7,629 bases of DNA from Anaerovoracaceae bacterium (GCA_029983755.1 JASBYX010000047.1:1-7629), one strand, 5' to 3'. Counted from the stretch's first letter, positions 1 to 6,063 are shown. Notes: a model not told the origin generated them from the sequence alone. Program-made: numbers and translations.

Positions 1-2
1 GT

Positions 3-29
3 CAAAACACTTTAGCTGGGTATCAATAA
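3..29 (+). other. possible 3' end of an upstream gene
   Basis: Two forward frames are open from the window edge and close before trxB. One reads QNTLAGYQ and stops with TAA at 27-29. The other reads VKTL and stops with TAG at 13-15. Either could be the tail of a gene lying upstream and co-transcribed with trxB, since no clear promoter fits in the short stretch before the trxB ribosome site. The fragments are too short to identify a protein family. Confidence 0.2.
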
Positions 30-44
30 ATCGAAGTATTGAAC

Positions 45-50
45 AGGAGG
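45..50 (+). promoter_or_regulatory. ribosome binding site of trxB (decides the start)
   Basis: A perfect AGGAGG lies six bases (all T) before ATG 57. The reading frame stays open upstream to a TTG at 39, but starting there would place this Shine-Dalgarno sequence inside the coding region and add six residues before the FAD-binding strand. ATG 57 is therefore the start. Confidence 0.9.
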
Positions 51-56
51 TTTTTT

Positions 57-989
57 ATGTACGACATATTGATTATAGGTGCAGGTCCTGCAGGGATGAC
101 TGCAGCCATATATGGACAAAGGGGTGGAAAGAAGACAGTGCTCTTTGATCAGCTTAGCTATGGAGGTCAGGTTATCAACACTCCTGATGTGGCAAACTAC
201 CCGGGGATGCCTAATATGACCGGATTGGAATTTGCTAACCAAGTATACAAGCAGTTCACAGAACTGGGAGCAGAGATGAAGTATGAGAAGATCACCCAGG
301 TAAAGGATGCAGATAAACCAATCAAAACTGTAGTTACGGAATCCGGTAACGAGTATCAGTGTAAATCCATAATAATAGCCACAGGAGCTCAACCAAGGCC
401 TCTAGGTGTAGAAGGTGAAGAGAAGTTTAGAGGTGCAGGTATCAGCTACTGTGCAACCTGTGATGGAGCATTTTTCCGGGATAAAGTAGTGGCAGTTGCA
501 GGTGGTGGTAATACAGCTTTGGAGGATGCGGAGACCCTCAGCGATCTTGCAAAGAAGGTATATCTGATTCACAGAAGGGATGAATTCAGGGCAGATGCTA
601 CTAACGTGGCAAGAGTGAAGAGCAAAGATAATGTTGAACTTGTGTTAAACGCTGTAGTTACAGGGTTAAAGGGTGACAAGTTTATAGAGGGAGTTGAGGT
701 AGAAGACAAGGTAACTAAGGAGAAGCGTACTCTAGATGTCAATGGTGTATTTGTCGCTATAGGACAGGTTCCCAAAAATGAGGTGTTTAAAGATTTCGTT
801 AAACTGAATAAAGCCGGCTATGTTGAAGCAGGGGAAGATTGCCAGACAGGAACTCCAGGGATCTTTGTTGCAGGAGATTGTAGAACCAAGAAAGTTAGAC
901 AGATCGCCACAGCTGTTTCTGATGGGGCTGTTGCAGCACTTGCAGCAGTTGAACACGTAAATAAGACTTGCTACGAGGTCAATAAGTAA
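57..989 (+). CDS. trxB: thioredoxin reductase (NADPH), TrxB
   Basis: Low-molecular-weight flavoprotein that passes electrons from NADPH through FAD and a redox disulfide to thioredoxin in the cytoplasm. The 310-residue length is normal for the family. Visible in order: FAD dinucleotide motif GAGPAG (residues 8-13) after the strand MYDILIIG; the redox-active CATC (C132-C135) followed by DGAFFR; the NADPH Rossmann motif GGGNTA (149-154); HRRDEFRA (172-179), whose HRRxxxR pattern is the usual contact for the NADPH 2'-phosphate; and the C-terminal FAD motif GIFVAGDCR (268-276) followed by RQIATAVSDG. The intact NADPH motifs argue against a ferredoxin-dependent flavin thioredoxin reductase, a clostridial variant lacking them. 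The gene ends at a stem-loop terminator 87 bases downstream, and no thioredoxin gene follows it; one could lie upstream, outside the window. Family assignment is near certain; the cofactor preference is inferred from motifs. Confidence 0.97.
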   Translation: MYDILIIGAGPAGMTAAIYGQRGGKKTVLFDQLSYGGQVINTPDVANYPGMPNMTGLEFANQVYKQFTELGAEMKYEKITQVKDADKPIKTVVTESGNEYQCKSIIIATGAQPRPLGVEGEEKFRGAGISYCATCDGAFFRDKVVAVAGGGNTALEDAETLSDLAKKVYLIHRRDEFRADATNVARVKSKDNVELVLNAVVTGLKGDKFIEGVEVEDKVTKEKRTLDVNGVFVAIGQVPKNEVFKDFVKLNKAGYVEAGEDCQTGTPGIFVAGDCRTKKVRQIATAVSDGAVAALAAVEHVNKTCYEVNK

Positions 990-1076
990 TCTTATTTTAT
1001 ATTGATTAATACGCTTGATATTATTGAATAAAAGTCTTTATAGATTGCATAAAAATCTTAATTTTACTGAAATTTT

Positions 1077-1107
1077 ACGGGACTACATGGGTAGTCCTGT
1101 TTGATTT
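1077..1107 (+). terminator. intrinsic terminator after trxB
   Basis: Inverted repeat ACGGGACTAC / GTAGTCCTGT gives a 10-bp stem (one G-T pair) closed by an ATGG tetraloop, followed by the T-rich stretch TTGATTT. The T tract is interrupted by GA, so termination may be partial. It separates trxB from the ABC transporter unit. Confidence 0.75.
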
Positions 1108-1111
1108 AGGC

Positions 1112-1140
1112 TTCAAATTTATTGAGCATAGTGCTATAAT
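1112..1140 (+). promoter_or_regulatory. predicted sigma-A promoter of the ABC/ProX/LysE unit
   Basis: An extended -10 element TGCTATAAT (1132-1140) carries a perfect TATAAT hexamer. The -35 hexamer TTCAAA (1112-1117) matches the consensus at four of six positions with a 17-base spacer. Transcription would begin near 1147, leaving a leader of about 120 bases before the ATPase gene. It is the best promoter candidate between the trxB terminator and the ATPase gene. Confidence 0.6.
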
Positions 1141-1163
1141 ATTTGATATCTTCCGATACTTAT

Positions 1164-1194
1164 ATTCATGAATACAATTTATAAATCATGAAAT
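1164..1194. repeat. cluster of short palindromes in the ABC operon leader
   Basis: Two perfect 10-bp palindromes, ATTCATGAAT (1164-1173) and ATTTATAAAT (1177-1186), lie just downstream of the predicted start point. TCATGAA occurs twice, exactly 20 bases apart (1166-1172 and 1186-1192), which is close to two helical turns. This geometry would suit a dimeric repressor acting as a roadblock, but the region is AT-rich, where short palindromes arise easily, and no regulator gene is present in the window. The remainder of the leader (1195-1257) shows no other structure I can support. Confidence 0.3.
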
Positions 1195-1270
1195 GAATGG
1201 GAGATGAATAGATAAATAGTATGTTTGATCTAAATCTTTTGACAAGAGGAAAGGCAGAGAAGGTAAGAAC

Positions 1271-1996
1271 ATGAGTATACTTTCAATCAGAAATTACACC
1301 AAAAGATATGAGGATTTCCTAGCAGTGGATGACCTCTCTTTGGAAATCAACCCCGGGGAAATCTACGCTTTCATCGGCCATAACGGTGCGGGAAAGACGA
1401 CAACTTTGAAAGCCTGCTGCGGTATTTTGGACTTTGAACACGGAGATATTCTAATCGATGGCAAGAGTATCAAGAAAGACCCTATGGGTTGCAAGAGAAT
1501 AATGTCATATCTTCCTGACAACCCTGATCTTTATGAGGTTTTGACCGGGATCAAGTATTTGAATTTTGTTGGAGATGTCTATGGTGTGGAGCCTGAGGTA
1601 AGACGCGAGCGTATTAAAGAGCTTGCATCTAAGCTTGGGATCTATGACAACCTTGCTCAGCCAATAAGCTCGTATTCCCACGGTATGAAACAGAAACTTG
1701 CAATCATATCCGCACTGATTCACAAACCAAAGCTATGGCTCATGGACGAACCCTTTGTAGGACTTGATCCTTCGGCCTCCCACCATCTGAAAAAGATGAT
1801 GAGGGAGTTGTGCGATGAAGGGGGAGCAATCTTCTTTTCAACCCATGTCCTTGAAGTTGCTGAAAAGCTATGTGATAAAGTGGCAATAATCAAAAAGGGA
1901 AAACTGATAACTTCCGGAACTATGGAGGAAGTCAAGGGAGATACATCCCTTGAGGATGTTTTCTTGGAACTGGAAGGAGAGAAGAACAATGATTAA
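1271..1996 (+). CDS. ABC transporter ATP-binding protein, EcsA-like export type
   Basis: ATPase subunit that hydrolyses ATP on the cytoplasmic side to drive the permease encoded next to it. The 241 residues hold a complete nucleotide-binding domain: Walker A GHNGAGKTT (36-44), signature SHGMKQ (136-141, a variant of LSGGQ), Walker B LWLMDE (155-160), D-loop GLDP (164-167) and switch histidine H192. The usual Q-loop glutamine appears replaced by aspartate in YLPDNP (80-85). The SHGMKQK signature, DEPFVGLDP and the C-terminal DTSLEDVFLELE resemble Bacillus EcsA and related ABC-2 exporter ATPases. The start is ATG 1271, with AGAAGG seven bases upstream. The stop overlaps the permease start by eight bases, implying translational coupling. 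The substrate is unknown: this ATPase group serves exporters of peptides, drugs or lipids as well as Ecs-type proteins. Confidence 0.93.
   Translation: MSILSIRNYTKRYEDFLAVDDLSLEINPGEIYAFIGHNGAGKTTTLKACCGILDFEHGDILIDGKSIKKDPMGCKRIMSYLPDNPDLYEVLTGIKYLNFVGDVYGVEPEVRRERIKELASKLGIYDNLAQPISSYSHGMKQKLAIISALIHKPKLWLMDEPFVGLDPSASHHLKKMMRELCDEGGAIFFSTHVLEVAEKLCDKVAIIKKGKLITSGTMEEVKGDTSLEDVFLELEGEKNND
1974..1979 (+). promoter_or_regulatory. ribosome binding site of the permease (decides the start)
   Basis: AAGGAG inside the last codons of the ATPase gene lies nine bases before ATG 1989. The permease frame is open further upstream to ATG 1950, but that start has no comparable ribosome site and would add 13 residues that are only the ATPase sequence read in another frame. 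Confidence 0.75.
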
Positions 1997-3602
1997 ACTC
2001 CTCCTTGGAATCAGAATGAGACTAATGATGTCTGCCATGTTCGGCAGGAAGAAGAAAGCTGTCGGCATAGGACTGATAGTATTAGGGTTTGTATTTTATT
2101 TTATAATAGTTAATGGCATGGTAATACCCGCAATCGCCATAGCAACAGATGGGCTTGTGCAAAATGGTATTGAATGGGTAATAGTTGGAATCGTCCTCTT
2201 GGCTGCATTTTGCCTGTGCTTCATTGGAAGCGTTTTCATGGCATACCAGCAGATATATGAGTCAAAAGACAATGAGATGCTAATGTCGATGCCCATAAAA
2301 CCTAGTCAAATACTTTTTTCAAGGATATTCGCAATCGGTGTTTTCAACATGATTTATGCTCTGCCATTCCTGACAGGAACAGTTGCAGGATATATGATTG
2401 GAAAGCCTGACGGATCCGGATTTGACGCTGTATTTACTGGATTGGTGGTAATAGATTACATTGGGATGGTAGTCTTTGCTACAATGATAACGTGTATATT
2501 TGCTTGGCTTCTCAGCCTGGTTTTGGGTAAGATACAGAACAAAACACTAATATCCACAGTAATGTATATAATTTTCTTTGTGGGATATTTCTATGTAATT
2601 TTTAATTTACAAGGCTTTGGAGATTCCATTGCGAAGAACGGTGAGTCTATTGCGTCAGGGCTAAATACTTTTGCCAAACCGGTTTACTTCATGGCAGCCG
2701 GTGCAACGGAGCACAATGTTTTGTTCACCATAGCTTATATGGCGATCATGCTCGTACCATCGGTGGTAATTTTCTGGGTAATGCAGAAGTCTTACATCAA
2801 TATTCTGCTGAGGAAAAAGTATACCAAAAGGGTTGATTACAAGGACGAGGTGGCCTCGAAGAGGTCAGTATTTGTGGCTCTGCTTCAGAAGGAGATTTCT
2901 AAATTCGTTGGAACTCCAATGTACTTCTTAAATTATGGAGCTTCTATAATTTTTCCGCTGCTGTTCATTGCCTATCTTTTCATTAAGAAAAACGATTACG
3001 GCTCTTTAGTAAACCTTCTGTCAGTATATGGAGTTAAAAATGAAAGTGCCCTTCCAAGTATATTAGCAATGGCTCTTTATAGCTTCACTTCAACAGGATC
3101 CGTAATGACGGCGGCCTCAATAAATCTTGAAGGAAAGAATCTTTGGATTCTAAAGAGCTTACCAATTCCTACAAATGATATATTGGCAGCTAAAGCAGCA
3201 GTACCTTTTGTGTGCCTATTGCCGTTTTATGAGATTTTCTCAGTCGCTGCCATTATTTTGTTCCCGGTGAAGATCAGCACGATATTTCTGCTTTTGCTGA
3301 TGCCTATAGCCACCATGGCTTTCTTCAGTCAATTCGGTTTGTACGCCAATCTTAAGCATTACAAGTTGGACTGGATAAGTGAAAATGAAGCGTTTAAAAG
3401 GGCAGGAGGACCGACTATTGCAAGTCTCACATCACTAGGTTCATTGATTGCTTTGGTTCTGCTTTATATATTCGTTCTCTCAGAGTATATTGATTTTTAT
3501 GGGTTTATGTGGATAATGTTCGGTGGACTCGTGTTGGGAAGCTTTATTTTGTACACCCTGCTTAGGGCAAATGGACATAGCTTGTTTATGAAGGTTGAAT
3601 AG
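1989..3602 (+). CDS. ABC-2 type exporter permease, about 12 membrane segments
   Basis: Integral membrane partner of the preceding ATPase. The 537 residues contain roughly twelve hydrophobic segments, among them about 24-45, 63-86, 112-135, 150-180, 187-207, 246-266, 318-333, 404-426, 429-448, 478-497 and 505-526. A basic stretch (GRKKK, 19-23) precedes the first segment and is expected to be cytoplasmic. The protein looks like two related halves: LMSMPIKPSQIL (98-109) recurs as LKSLPIPTNDIL (388-399), each followed by a basic residue and a hydrophobic segment. Residues 299-317 (LQKEISKFVG, then TPMYFLNYG) and NLEGKNLWILKS (379-390) resemble large clostridial and bacillar ABC-2 permeases. At 537 residues it is much longer than EcsB (about 400), so it is not a simple EcsB orthologue. 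The substrate cannot be read from the sequence. Its last codons form the first unit of a 21-bp tandem repeat. Confidence 0.85.
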   Translation: MIKLLLGIRMRLMMSAMFGRKKKAVGIGLIVLGFVFYFIIVNGMVIPAIAIATDGLVQNGIEWVIVGIVLLAAFCLCFIGSVFMAYQQIYESKDNEMLMSMPIKPSQILFSRIFAIGVFNMIYALPFLTGTVAGYMIGKPDGSGFDAVFTGLVVIDYIGMVVFATMITCIFAWLLSLVLGKIQNKTLISTVMYIIFFVGYFYVIFNLQGFGDSIAKNGESIASGLNTFAKPVYFMAAGATEHNVLFTIAYMAIMLVPSVVIFWVMQKSYINILLRKKYTKRVDYKDEVASKRSVFVALLQKEISKFVGTPMYFLNYGASIIFPLLFIAYLFIKKNDYGSLVNLLSVYGVKNESALPSILAMALYSFTSTGSVMTAASINLEGKNLWILKSLPIPTNDILAAKAAVPFVCLLPFYEIFSVAAIILFPVKISTIFLLLLMPIATMAFFSQFGLYANLKHYKLDWISENEAFKRAGGPTIASLTSLGSLIALVLLYIFVLSEYIDFYGFMWIMFGGLVLGSFILYTLLRANGHSLFMKVE

Positions 3603-3668
3603 ATATTTGCGAGGGCTGAGTAACCCTTTGCGTAGATTAAGTAACTATTTATGAAAGTTGAATGTTAG
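3585..3668 (+). repeat. 21-bp imperfect tandem repeat, four units
   Basis: Four consecutive 21-base units start at 3585, 3606, 3627 and 3648. Units 1 and 4 share 15 of their first 16 bases (TTTATGAAGGTTGAAT and TTTATGAAAGTTGAAT). Units 2 and 3 share TTTGCG at their start and AGTAAC at bases 14-19, 14 of 21 in all. Units 1 and 2 agree at 13 of 21, and seven of the eight differences are transitions. The period is seven codons and the array begins in frame with the permease: unit 1 encodes FMKVE then stop, unit 2 FARAE then stop, unit 3 FA-stop-IK then stop, unit 4 FMKVEC then stop. The flanking 21-mers on both sides match only at chance level. Confidence 0.6.
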
Positions 3669-4228
3669 AAATGATTACAGAAAAACAACTGTATGAATGG
3701 CTTGAAAACCTAGGTATAGACGACTATAATGTAAAGGAACATCCTCCGCTTTTTTCCGTGGAGGATGTTATTGCTGATGACTGTCTGATGCCCGGGCTTA
3801 ATTTCAAGAACCTTTTAATCAAGGACAAGAAGGCGGATAAGTATTATCTTGTGATTATAGAGGATAGCCGTCACATGGAGAATAAGTATTACAAGAGGTT
3901 CACTGGCTGGGGAAAGATCAGGTTTGCTCATCCGGAGGAACTCTATGAGAAAATGGCCCTCAAACCAGGTTCAGTTAGCCCCTACGGACTTTTGAACAAC
4001 GGGGAAAGAGATATTGTGGTTGTGGTGGATAAGGCCATAAGGGAAGCAGATGATCGGGAACTGATAAATTTTCATCCAAATAGGAACACGGCAACTTTGA
4101 CCGTTAAGAAGTTTCAGTTTGTCAAATTCCTCGAAAGCCTGGGGAATCCAATTATTTGGGAACCTATAGAGGGGGAATCAGAAGTAAAAGATCCAGTCAT
4201 GGAAACGCAAGTCCGAAATAGCAAATAA
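3662..4228 (+). CDS. YbaK/ProXp-ala-like prolyl-tRNA trans-editing deacylase
   Basis: Stand-alone relative of the prolyl-tRNA synthetase editing (INS) domain. Family members hydrolyse alanine mischarged onto tRNA(Pro) in the cytoplasm; PrdX is the name used in proline-reductase clusters. The 188 residues show family landmarks: NFKNLLIKDKK (47-57), with K54 at the position of the conserved active-site lysine; YYLVIIED (61-68); KPGSVSPYGLLN (101-112); VVVVDKAI (119-126); and NFHPNRNTATLTV (136-148). About 20 hydrophilic C-terminal residues extend past the domain. The start is uncertain: ATG 3662 gives the longest form, but ATG 3671 (MITEKQLYEWL) fits the usual family N-terminus better, and neither has a clear Shine-Dalgarno. 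Translation may depend on ribosomes arriving from the permease gene 59 bases upstream. ATG 3662 lies within the fourth unit of the tandem repeat. Related deacylases for cysteine or other residues share the fold, so the alanine specificity is inferred. Confidence 0.87.
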   Translation: MLEMITEKQLYEWLENLGIDDYNVKEHPPLFSVEDVIADDCLMPGLNFKNLLIKDKKADKYYLVIIEDSRHMENKYYKRFTGWGKIRFAHPEELYEKMALKPGSVSPYGLLNNGERDIVVVVDKAIREADDRELINFHPNRNTATLTVKKFQFVKFLESLGNPIIWEPIEGESEVKDPVMETQVRNSK

Positions 4229-4275
4229 GAAAATATTAATAACTTGGAAACTAAAGATAACGAGGAGTAGAGTCG

Positions 4276-4875
4276 ATGAACTTTGTTGCATTTTTCGTAT
4301 ACATATTTGCGGCAATGTACTCACCCGGCCCTAATATAATAATGGGTATGTCCCTTGCAAGCAGCTTGGGGCCGAAGAAAGTATGGAGGTTTACCCTAGG
4401 TGTATTCATTGCCCTGTTAATATCATTCATTGCCTGTGCATCATTCTCAAAGTTTCTCTATGATTTCATACCATCCGTAGAGCCATATATGTATGTTTTC
4501 GGGGGAGTTTACCTCCTCTGGCTTGCATATGAAGTATATAGAAGCGGAGGAGAGAACAAGGGTGATGCTTTAGCCACAAAGAACACCGTAAAGATGGGGA
4601 TGGCTAACCAGTTTATGAATATCAAGAATCAAGTGTTTGGCATAACGGTATTCAGCAGTTTTATTCTGCCTCATTACAACTCTGTGCCCATGGTGTTGAT
4701 GTTTGTAATCGGTCTGTCTCTCTTTGCCATCTCAGCAATTTATACATGGATATACGTTGGAACGGCATTATTCAGGCACTTTCAGAAGCACCGCAAATTA
4801 ATAAACACCGTAATGGCACTGTCCCTTGTGTACTGCGCTGTTACGATGTTTTATGCACTGTTTAAAAGTCTATAA
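4276..4875 (+). CDS. LysE/RhtB family amino-acid exporter
   Basis: Inner-membrane translocator of the LysE superfamily, whose characterised members export amino acids such as lysine, arginine, threonine or homoserine. The 199-residue length is typical. The N-terminal hydrophobic segment contains the family hallmark SPGPN (16-20), followed by about five further membrane segments (roughly 38-58, 68-88, 116-133, 138-163 and 177-197). GGVYLLWLAYEVYRS (76-90) and NQFMNIKNQVFG (111-122) match conserved family regions, and the charged stretch 89-106 would be a loop. The start at ATG 4276 is supported by GAGGAG eight bases upstream. The gene follows the editing deacylase by 47 bases with no evident terminator or strong promoter between them, so co-transcription is likely. 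A hairpin and then a strong terminator follow the stop. The actual substrate is not deducible. Confidence 0.92.
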   Translation: MNFVAFFVYIFAAMYSPGPNIIMGMSLASSLGPKKVWRFTLGVFIALLISFIACASFSKFLYDFIPSVEPYMYVFGGVYLLWLAYEVYRSGGENKGDALATKNTVKMGMANQFMNIKNQVFGITVFSSFILPHYNSVPMVLMFVIGLSLFAISAIYTWIYVGTALFRHFQKHRKLINTVMALSLVYCAVTMFYALFKSL

Positions 4876-4881
4876 TTATAG
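4870..4881. repeat. 12-bp perfect palindrome over the lysE-type stop codon
   Basis: CTATAATTATAG is its own reverse complement and contains the exporter's TAA stop (4873-4875). It sits three bases before a hairpin at 4884-4904. It may be chance in AT-rich sequence. Confidence 0.4.
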
Positions 4882-4883
4882 TC

Positions 4884-4904
4884 GGCAGTGGTTTTCCACT
4901 GGCC
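4884..4904. other. GC-rich stem-loop between convergent genes
   Basis: CAGTGG-TTTT-CCACTG forms a perfect 6-bp stem (4886-4891 with 4896-4901) and a TTTT loop, extended by two G-C pairs across a single bulged G. It begins nine bases after the exporter stop. It is not followed by a T tract on either strand, so it is not a standard intrinsic terminator. It could protect mRNA 3' ends from exonucleases or help end the converging transcript. Confidence 0.5.
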
Positions 4905-4928
4905 TGTTCAACAAAATAGCTGCATATC

Positions 4929-4961
4929 AAGGCCATGCGACTTTCCATGGCTTTTTTGTTT
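4929..4961 (+). terminator. intrinsic terminator of the ABC/ProX/LysE unit
   Basis: GCCATG (4932-4937) pairs with CATGGC (4946-4951) around an eight-base loop. The stem extends by AAG/TTT pairs and is followed directly by TTTTTTGTTT. It ends two bases before the stop of the opposing gene. Read on the minus strand the hairpin is followed by CTTGATATG, which is not T-rich, so it should act mainly for the plus-strand transcript. Confidence 0.88.
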
Positions 4962-4963
4962 GC

Positions 4964-6037
4964 CTACCACAGGTTGAGGATGTGCTGCATGAGAAGGCTT
5001 ACAATGGTAATCGAAACCCAACAGGCGAATCCCATAAACAAAGGTTTGCCACCGGTTTTTACAAGCTTTACAACATCAGTGGATAAGCCGATAGCAGCCA
5101 TTGCAAGTATGATGAAGAACTTGCTTATGAATTTCATAGGTTCGAATACGCCGGGGCTTATTCCCATACCGGTTGCAACTGTCGTTATTACAGAGGCAAT
5201 TATAAAATATAGAATAAACATTGGGAAAAGCTTTAGAATTGAAACTTTCTTTACTGCTTTTCCTTCTCTGATTTCCTCAGCCTCAATTTCCTTTTCCTCC
5301 TTGTTTACCTGTAAAAATGACAGGACAAGGGTGATGGGGATTATGGCAAGTGTTCTTGTGAGCTTCACAGTTACAGCCTTGTCCAGAGTCTGTGTGCCGA
5401 GATTGTGCATGGCATCCCATGTGGAGGCACAGGCTGTTACAGAAGACGTGTCGTTAACTGCAGTTCCTGCAAATATTCCGAAGGCATCCCCTGACATGGT
5501 ATCAAAATGCAAGGCATTTCCAAGGGCCGGGAACGCGAGAGCCGCCACAACGTTAAAGAAGAAAATGATTGAAATCGCTTGGGCAATTTCCTCATCTTTT
5601 GCCTCTATTACAGGGGCTGTTGCCGCAATGGCTGAGCCGCCGCATATGGAAGAGCCAACACCTATCAGAGTAGCAATTCTGCTGTTAGTTCCCATTATTT
5701 TGTTCAGCACAAAGGCCACCAAAAGGGATGTTGCAATGGTGGACAGAATTATGGGAAGGGACTGCTTCCCTGTTTCCAAAATAACATTAAGGTTGAGACC
5801 GAAGCCGAGAAAAATTACAGCCCAGTGGAGAACCCGCTTGGATGTGAAAGAGATTCCCTCCTTAGTGACGGTTCTTTTTTTGTGAAAAACTGTGATTATC
5901 ATTCCTATGAGGATGGCGATAACAGGTCCTCCTATTACAGGAAAGAGATGCCCAAGAAAATAGCTTGGGATTGCAATGGCCAGGCAGAATAAAAAGCCGG
6001 GCAAAATCTTTTTTAAATCAATTTTAAATATACTCAT
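4964..6037 (-). CDS. YeiH/UPF0324 family membrane protein (putative sulfate exporter)
   Basis: Polytopic membrane protein of the YeiH (UPF0324, Cons_hypoth698) family, annotated elsewhere as putative sulfate or sulfite exporters; direct biochemical proof of substrate is thin. The 357 residues are of normal length. The hallmark GVGSSICGGSAIAATAPVI (126-144) is intact, as are GTAVNDTSSVTAC (191-203) and KLTRT (225-229). About ten hydrophobic segments alternate with short loops, including about 12-50, 71-88, 95-112, 152-172, 228-243, 268-290, 304-320 and 333-353. The charged loop 244-265 is probably cytoplasmic. ATG 6037 is the only plausible start, the next methionine being residue 46, but the nearest Shine-Dalgarno-like AGGTG is 13 bases away. 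The gene converges on the lysE-type gene and diverges from pyk. No clear terminator follows its own stop. Its long antisense reading frame on the plus strand is not a gene. Confidence 0.92.
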   Translation of the reverse strand: MSIFKIDLKKILPGFLFCLAIAIPSYFLGHLFPVIGGPVIAILIGMIITVFHKKRTVTKEGISFTSKRVLHWAVIFLGFGLNLNVILETGKQSLPIILSTIATSLLVAFVLNKIMGTNSRIATLIGVGSSICGGSAIAATAPVIEAKDEEIAQAISIIFFFNVVAALAFPALGNALHFDTMSGDAFGIFAGTAVNDTSSVTACASTWDAMHNLGTQTLDKAVTVKLTRTLAIIPITLVLSFLQVNKEEKEIEAEEIREGKAVKKVSILKLFPMFILYFIIASVITTVATGMGISPGVFEPMKFISKFFIILAMAAIGLSTDVVKLVKTGGKPLFMGFACWVSITIVSLLMQHILNLW

Positions 6038-6044
6038 GTGAGAA

Positions 6045-6055
6045 ATTATACACCT
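6045..6055 (-). promoter_or_regulatory. possible -10 box and distant Shine-Dalgarno of the YeiH-family gene
   Basis: On the minus strand, TATAAT occupies 6050-6045, only seven bases before ATG 6037. If used, transcription would begin at or next to the start codon. An AGGTG (6055-6051) just upstream could be a weak ribosome site for a longer transcript, but its 13-base spacing is too long to be efficient. I see no good -35 hexamer at 16-18 bases upstream, so the promoter call is tentative. Confidence 0.35.
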
Positions 6056-6063
6056 AATTCATG

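Noticed and set aside
39..56. TTG at 39 as trxB start
   Set aside because: It would bury the perfect AGGAGG inside the gene and add residues before the first FAD-binding strand that the family does not have.
1042..1058. AGATT/AATCT inverted repeat as a second trxB terminator
   Set aside because: A five-bp AT-rich stem is too weak, and the stronger stem at 1077-1099 explains termination.
1122..1140. TTGAGC (1122-1127) as the -35 of the TATAAT at 1135-1140
   Set aside because: The spacing is only seven bases, far below the 16-18 required. The extended -10 with TTCAAA at 1112 fits better.
1239..1244. TTGACA hexamer as a -35 immediately before the ABC ATPase gene
   Set aside because: No -10-like hexamer occurs 16-18 bases downstream, and any transcript would start at or after the ATG, without the ribosome site.
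1141..1270. Riboswitch, T-box or attenuator in the ABC operon leader
   Set aside because: I find no T-box sequence, no terminator/antiterminator pair and no known aptamer core. Only short palindromes are present.
3611..3628. AGGG...CCCT hairpin as a terminator between the permease and editing genes
   Set aside because: The stem is only four to five base pairs with an eight-base loop and no proper T tract. The bases are better explained by the tandem repeat.
4935..5885. Long plus-strand open reading frame of 316 codons antisense to the YeiH-family gene
   Set aside because: It is the shadow of a strongly supported gene with intact family motifs. Its translation shows no recognisable domain, and it begins inside the terminator hairpin with no ribosome site.
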